Source of the DNA: Clostridiales bacterium
GTDB lineage: Bacteria; Bacillota; Clostridia; Oscillospirales; Oscillospiraceae
DNA: 61,145 nucleotides
Direction of reading: 5' to 3'
Assembly: GCA_004554585.1 (NCBI GenBank)
Contig: SFLH01000013.1
Coordinates: 1-61,145 of the forward strand
Positions 59,472 through 61,145 of the stretch are shown in pieces. Under the pieces are notes generated by a model. It was not told where the DNA came from, did not search any database, and saw only the letters and a program-made list of their open reading frames with translations. The first letter of the stretch is position 1. Each line of letters opens with the position of its first letter. The translations under genes were made by a program, and so were the position numbers.

Positions 59472-60776
59472 TCACCGCCGCCGCCCATGGGCCGGGGGCA
59501 GACCCAGGGCCTGGCGGTATTTGGCCACCGTCCGCCGGGCGGCGCTCACCCCCTCCGCCGCCAGCCGCTGGGCCAGGGCCTGGTCGCTGAGGGGATGGCG
59601 GGGGTCCTCCTCCCGGATGAGCCGGGCCAGCTTGACCTGAACCTGCCGGGCCGAGACCTCCCCCCGCCCCGAGGAGAAGAAAAAGGAGACGGGAAAGAGC
59701 CCCTGCCGGCACTGCAGGCACTTGTGAGCCAGGGCCCGGGTGACGGTGGAGGGGTGGACCTCCAGGGTCTGGGCCAGCTGCCGGCGGGTCAGGGGGCCGG
59801 GGGCCTCCTGGCGGCCCAGAAAGTAGGGTGCCTGGGCTTGGACCAGGGCCCCCAGGCAGGCCGTCAAGGTGTCCTGCCGGCGCTGGACGCACCGCAGCAC
59901 CCACTTGGCCTGGCGGAGCTTTTGCCGCAGATAGTCCGCCGTCTCCTGGTCTCCCTGGGCCTGGGCCAGGCGGCGGTACTGGTCGCTGAGATGGAACTGG
60001 GGCAGGTCCCACTGGTTGAGATAGACCACCAGCTCCCCCTCCTCCTGGATCACCCAGGCGTCCGGGCGGAGGTAGACCACAGGAGCCGCCGGGGCAAACT
60101 CGGCCAGGGGGTCCGGGGAGAGGGCCCGGACCTGTCGGGCGGCCTCGGCGGCCTTTTTGCGGCTGACCCCCAGGGCCTGGGCCAGGGCGCTCTCGTCCCC
60201 CTTGGCCAGCAGGGAAAGGTGGTCCCGGCATAAGGTCTCGGCCAGGGCATGGTCCCCGGGCAGGCGGCGCAGCTGGAGCAGAAGACATTCCGTACTGGTC
60301 CGCGCCCCCACCCCCGCCGGGTCCAGGGACTGGAGGGTGGTTACCCCCTGGGCCAAAAGGTCGGCGGGGACCCCTTTGGCCGCCAGATCGTCCAGGTCCT
60401 CCTGGTCCAGCCGGCCCCGCTCGTCCAGCAGGCCGATCAGGTACTGGCACAGGGCCAGGAGAGGGGCGGACAGGTTCCGGCGCTCCAACTGTTCGCCCAG
60501 GTGGAGGGCCAGGGAGTCAGCGGCGCCATCGACCTGGCCGGGGGCGGCGTCCCCTTCGGGCGGGTCCCCCACCCAGGGTGCCCGGGCGGCCATGTCCCGC
60601 CAGGTCTGGCGGACCTGCCAGGGCTCGGCCTCCTCCAGAACGGGGTTTTCCAGGGCGGTTTGGCGCAGGTAATCGGCCAGCTCCAGGGTGTTCATTTGCA
60701 GAATCTCCATGGATTGCAGGACCATGGGGGAGAGTTTTAACAGTTGGGCCAACTGGGCGCTTTGGGACAGTTCCAC
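59472..60776 (-). CDS. rpoN: RNA polymerase sigma-54 factor
   Basis: A 434-residue sigma-54. Region I is recognisable (QSAQLAQLLKLSPMVLQSMEILQMNTLELADYLRQ), followed by an acidic linker and core-binding region. The C-terminal RpoN box reads ARRTVAKYRQ (normally ARRTVTKYRE). The start is a GTG at 60776, 8 bases after AAAGGAGG; this gives the family length (about 435). It directs transcription at -24/-12 promoters with AAA+ activators; none of those activators is in this window. Confidence 0.93.
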   Translation of the reverse strand: MELSQSAQLAQLLKLSPMVLQSMEILQMNTLELADYLRQTALENPVLEEAEPWQVRQTWRDMAARAPWVGDPPEGDAAPGQVDGAADSLALHLGEQLERRNLSAPLLALCQYLIGLLDERGRLDQEDLDDLAAKGVPADLLAQGVTTLQSLDPAGVGARTSTECLLLQLRRLPGDHALAETLCRDHLSLLAKGDESALAQALGVSRKKAAEAARQVRALSPDPLAEFAPAAPVVYLRPDAWVIQEEGELVVYLNQWDLPQFHLSDQYRRLAQAQGDQETADYLRQKLRQAKWVLRCVQRRQDTLTACLGALVQAQAPYFLGRQEAPGPLTRRQLAQTLEVHPSTVTRALAHKCLQCRQGLFPVSFFFSSGRGEVSARQVQVKLARLIREEDPRHPLSDQALAQRLAAEGVSAARRTVAKYRQALGLPPAHGRRR

Positions 60777-60876
60777 AGAGCCGGCCTCCTTTCCGTGTTT
60801 TTGGATAGTATACCACGGAGAAGGGCAAAAGATAAAGGGGCAGACGGGGCAGCATTGGCAGGTTAAGACGCGTTGC

Positions 60877-60905
60877 TTGCGGCAACGGGCCATTCTGCCT
60901 ACAAT
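60877..60905 (+). promoter_or_regulatory. Promoter of the truncated XRE gene
   Basis: TTGCGG (60877-60882), 17-bp spacer, TACAAT (60900-60905), 34 bp before the ATG. Confidence 0.65.
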
Positions 60906-60938
60906 GAAGACAGCAACCCGAAAAGGAGGCGATTGCGC

Positions 60939-61064
60939 ATGCTCCACGAAAACATCAAGGCAATCCGAACATCGAAAGGACTTTCCCAGCAAGAGCTTGC
61001 CGTGAAGCTGAACGTGGTGCGGCAGACGATTTCCAAATGGGAGCAAGGGGTATCACTTAGATAA
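60939..61064 (+). pseudogene. XRE-family regulator, truncated after the helix-turn-helix
   Basis: Only 41 codons: MLHENIKAIRTSKGLSQQELAVKLN then VVRQTISKWEQGVSLR and stop. The helix-turn-helix is intact up to SKWEQG, after which relatives continue VSxPD and a C-terminal domain. Here the frame ends abruptly near 61049, where the sequence changes character; GGTATC and GATACC (about 61047-61071) form a short inverted repeat at the break. Downstream bases to 61145 include an AAGGCGG-like ribosome-binding site and may be the start of an inserted element. The promoter and AAAAGGAGG site are good, so the gene was active before the break. Confidence 0.6.
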
Positions 61065-61145
61065 AGATACCACACCATTCCCACGCTGACTTTTGCTCAA
61101 CCGATACAGCCGGAGGGCTGGATAACAAGAAAAGGCGGTATGCGC

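Noticed and set aside
1..61145. CRISPR arrays, tRNA or rRNA genes
   Set aside because: No regularly spaced short repeats and no recognisable tRNA or rRNA sequence found by reading the intergenic regions.

Overview
The window looks like a chromosomal segment of a GC-rich, anaerobic, spore-forming Firmicute. It is most likely an Oscillospiraceae relative (Flavonifractor / Lawsonibacter / Oscillibacter type), which is an inference from gene content and not a database match. Supporting signs are an alpha/beta-type small acid-soluble spore protein, several S-layer-homology (SLH) surface proteins, an oxygen-independent ribonucleotide reductase, a flavin-based transhydrogenase gene pair, Gram-positive housekeeping genes (rny, ymdB, rqcP, lepB, rpoN) and strong Shine-Dalgarno sequences. 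I saw no rRNA, tRNA or CRISPR array.

Layout. 1-5.5 kb: two convergent paralogous SLH genes; the first is cut by the window edge and frameshifted, the second has no normal start codon. 5.7-12.4 kb: a tyrosine recombinase, then a 273-bp segment bounded by perfect 19-bp inverted repeats that carries a strong outward promoter, then a five-repeat zinc-ribbon protein and a large VWA/SLH adhesin split by two frameshifts inside a repeat. I read this block as a probable phase-variation locus. 12.4-16.3 kb: a spore protein, an SLH-anchored beta-propeller protein and a lipoprotein. 16.4-23.5 kb: a two-gene NADH/NADPH/ferredoxin oxidoreductase operon (Stn-type transhydrogenase candidate) and nrdD with probable NrdR boxes. 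23.6-28.9 kb: the remains of a contractile-tailed (PBSX-like) prophage, all on the minus strand, including an in-frame portal-tail sheath chimera. 29-37 kb: a CBS-domain protein, a ferritin-like protein, then rny, ymdB, an SbcD/YhaO-like nuclease, a YhaN-like ATPase, lepB and rqcP. 37-42 kb: a MarR/MATE pair and an amino-acid ABC transporter behind a lysine riboswitch. 42.4-48 kb: an NhaC-type antiporter, a GAF-LuxR regulator, and a class III aminotransferase with an aldehyde dehydrogenase (putrescine-type diamine breakdown). 48-55.9 kb: an SLH-anchored 5'-nucleotidase, an omega-amidase-like hydrolase, zinc-ribbon membrane proteins, birA, bioY, and a Gx-transporter/NusG-II pair. 56-61 kb: a P-type ATPase behind a yybP-ykoY (Mn2+) riboswitch, a very cysteine-rich small protein, rpoN, and an XRE-type regulator cut short near the right edge.

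How it fits together. The strongest candidate for something not yet described is 5.7-12.4 kb: recombinase, invertible promoter with a built-in stem-loop terminator, and surface genes downstream. Two riboswitches sharpen otherwise generic annotations: lysine for the ABC transporter and manganese for the P-type ATPase. The prophage remnant appears to have lost its head and tape-measure genes through deletions that left clean reading frames.
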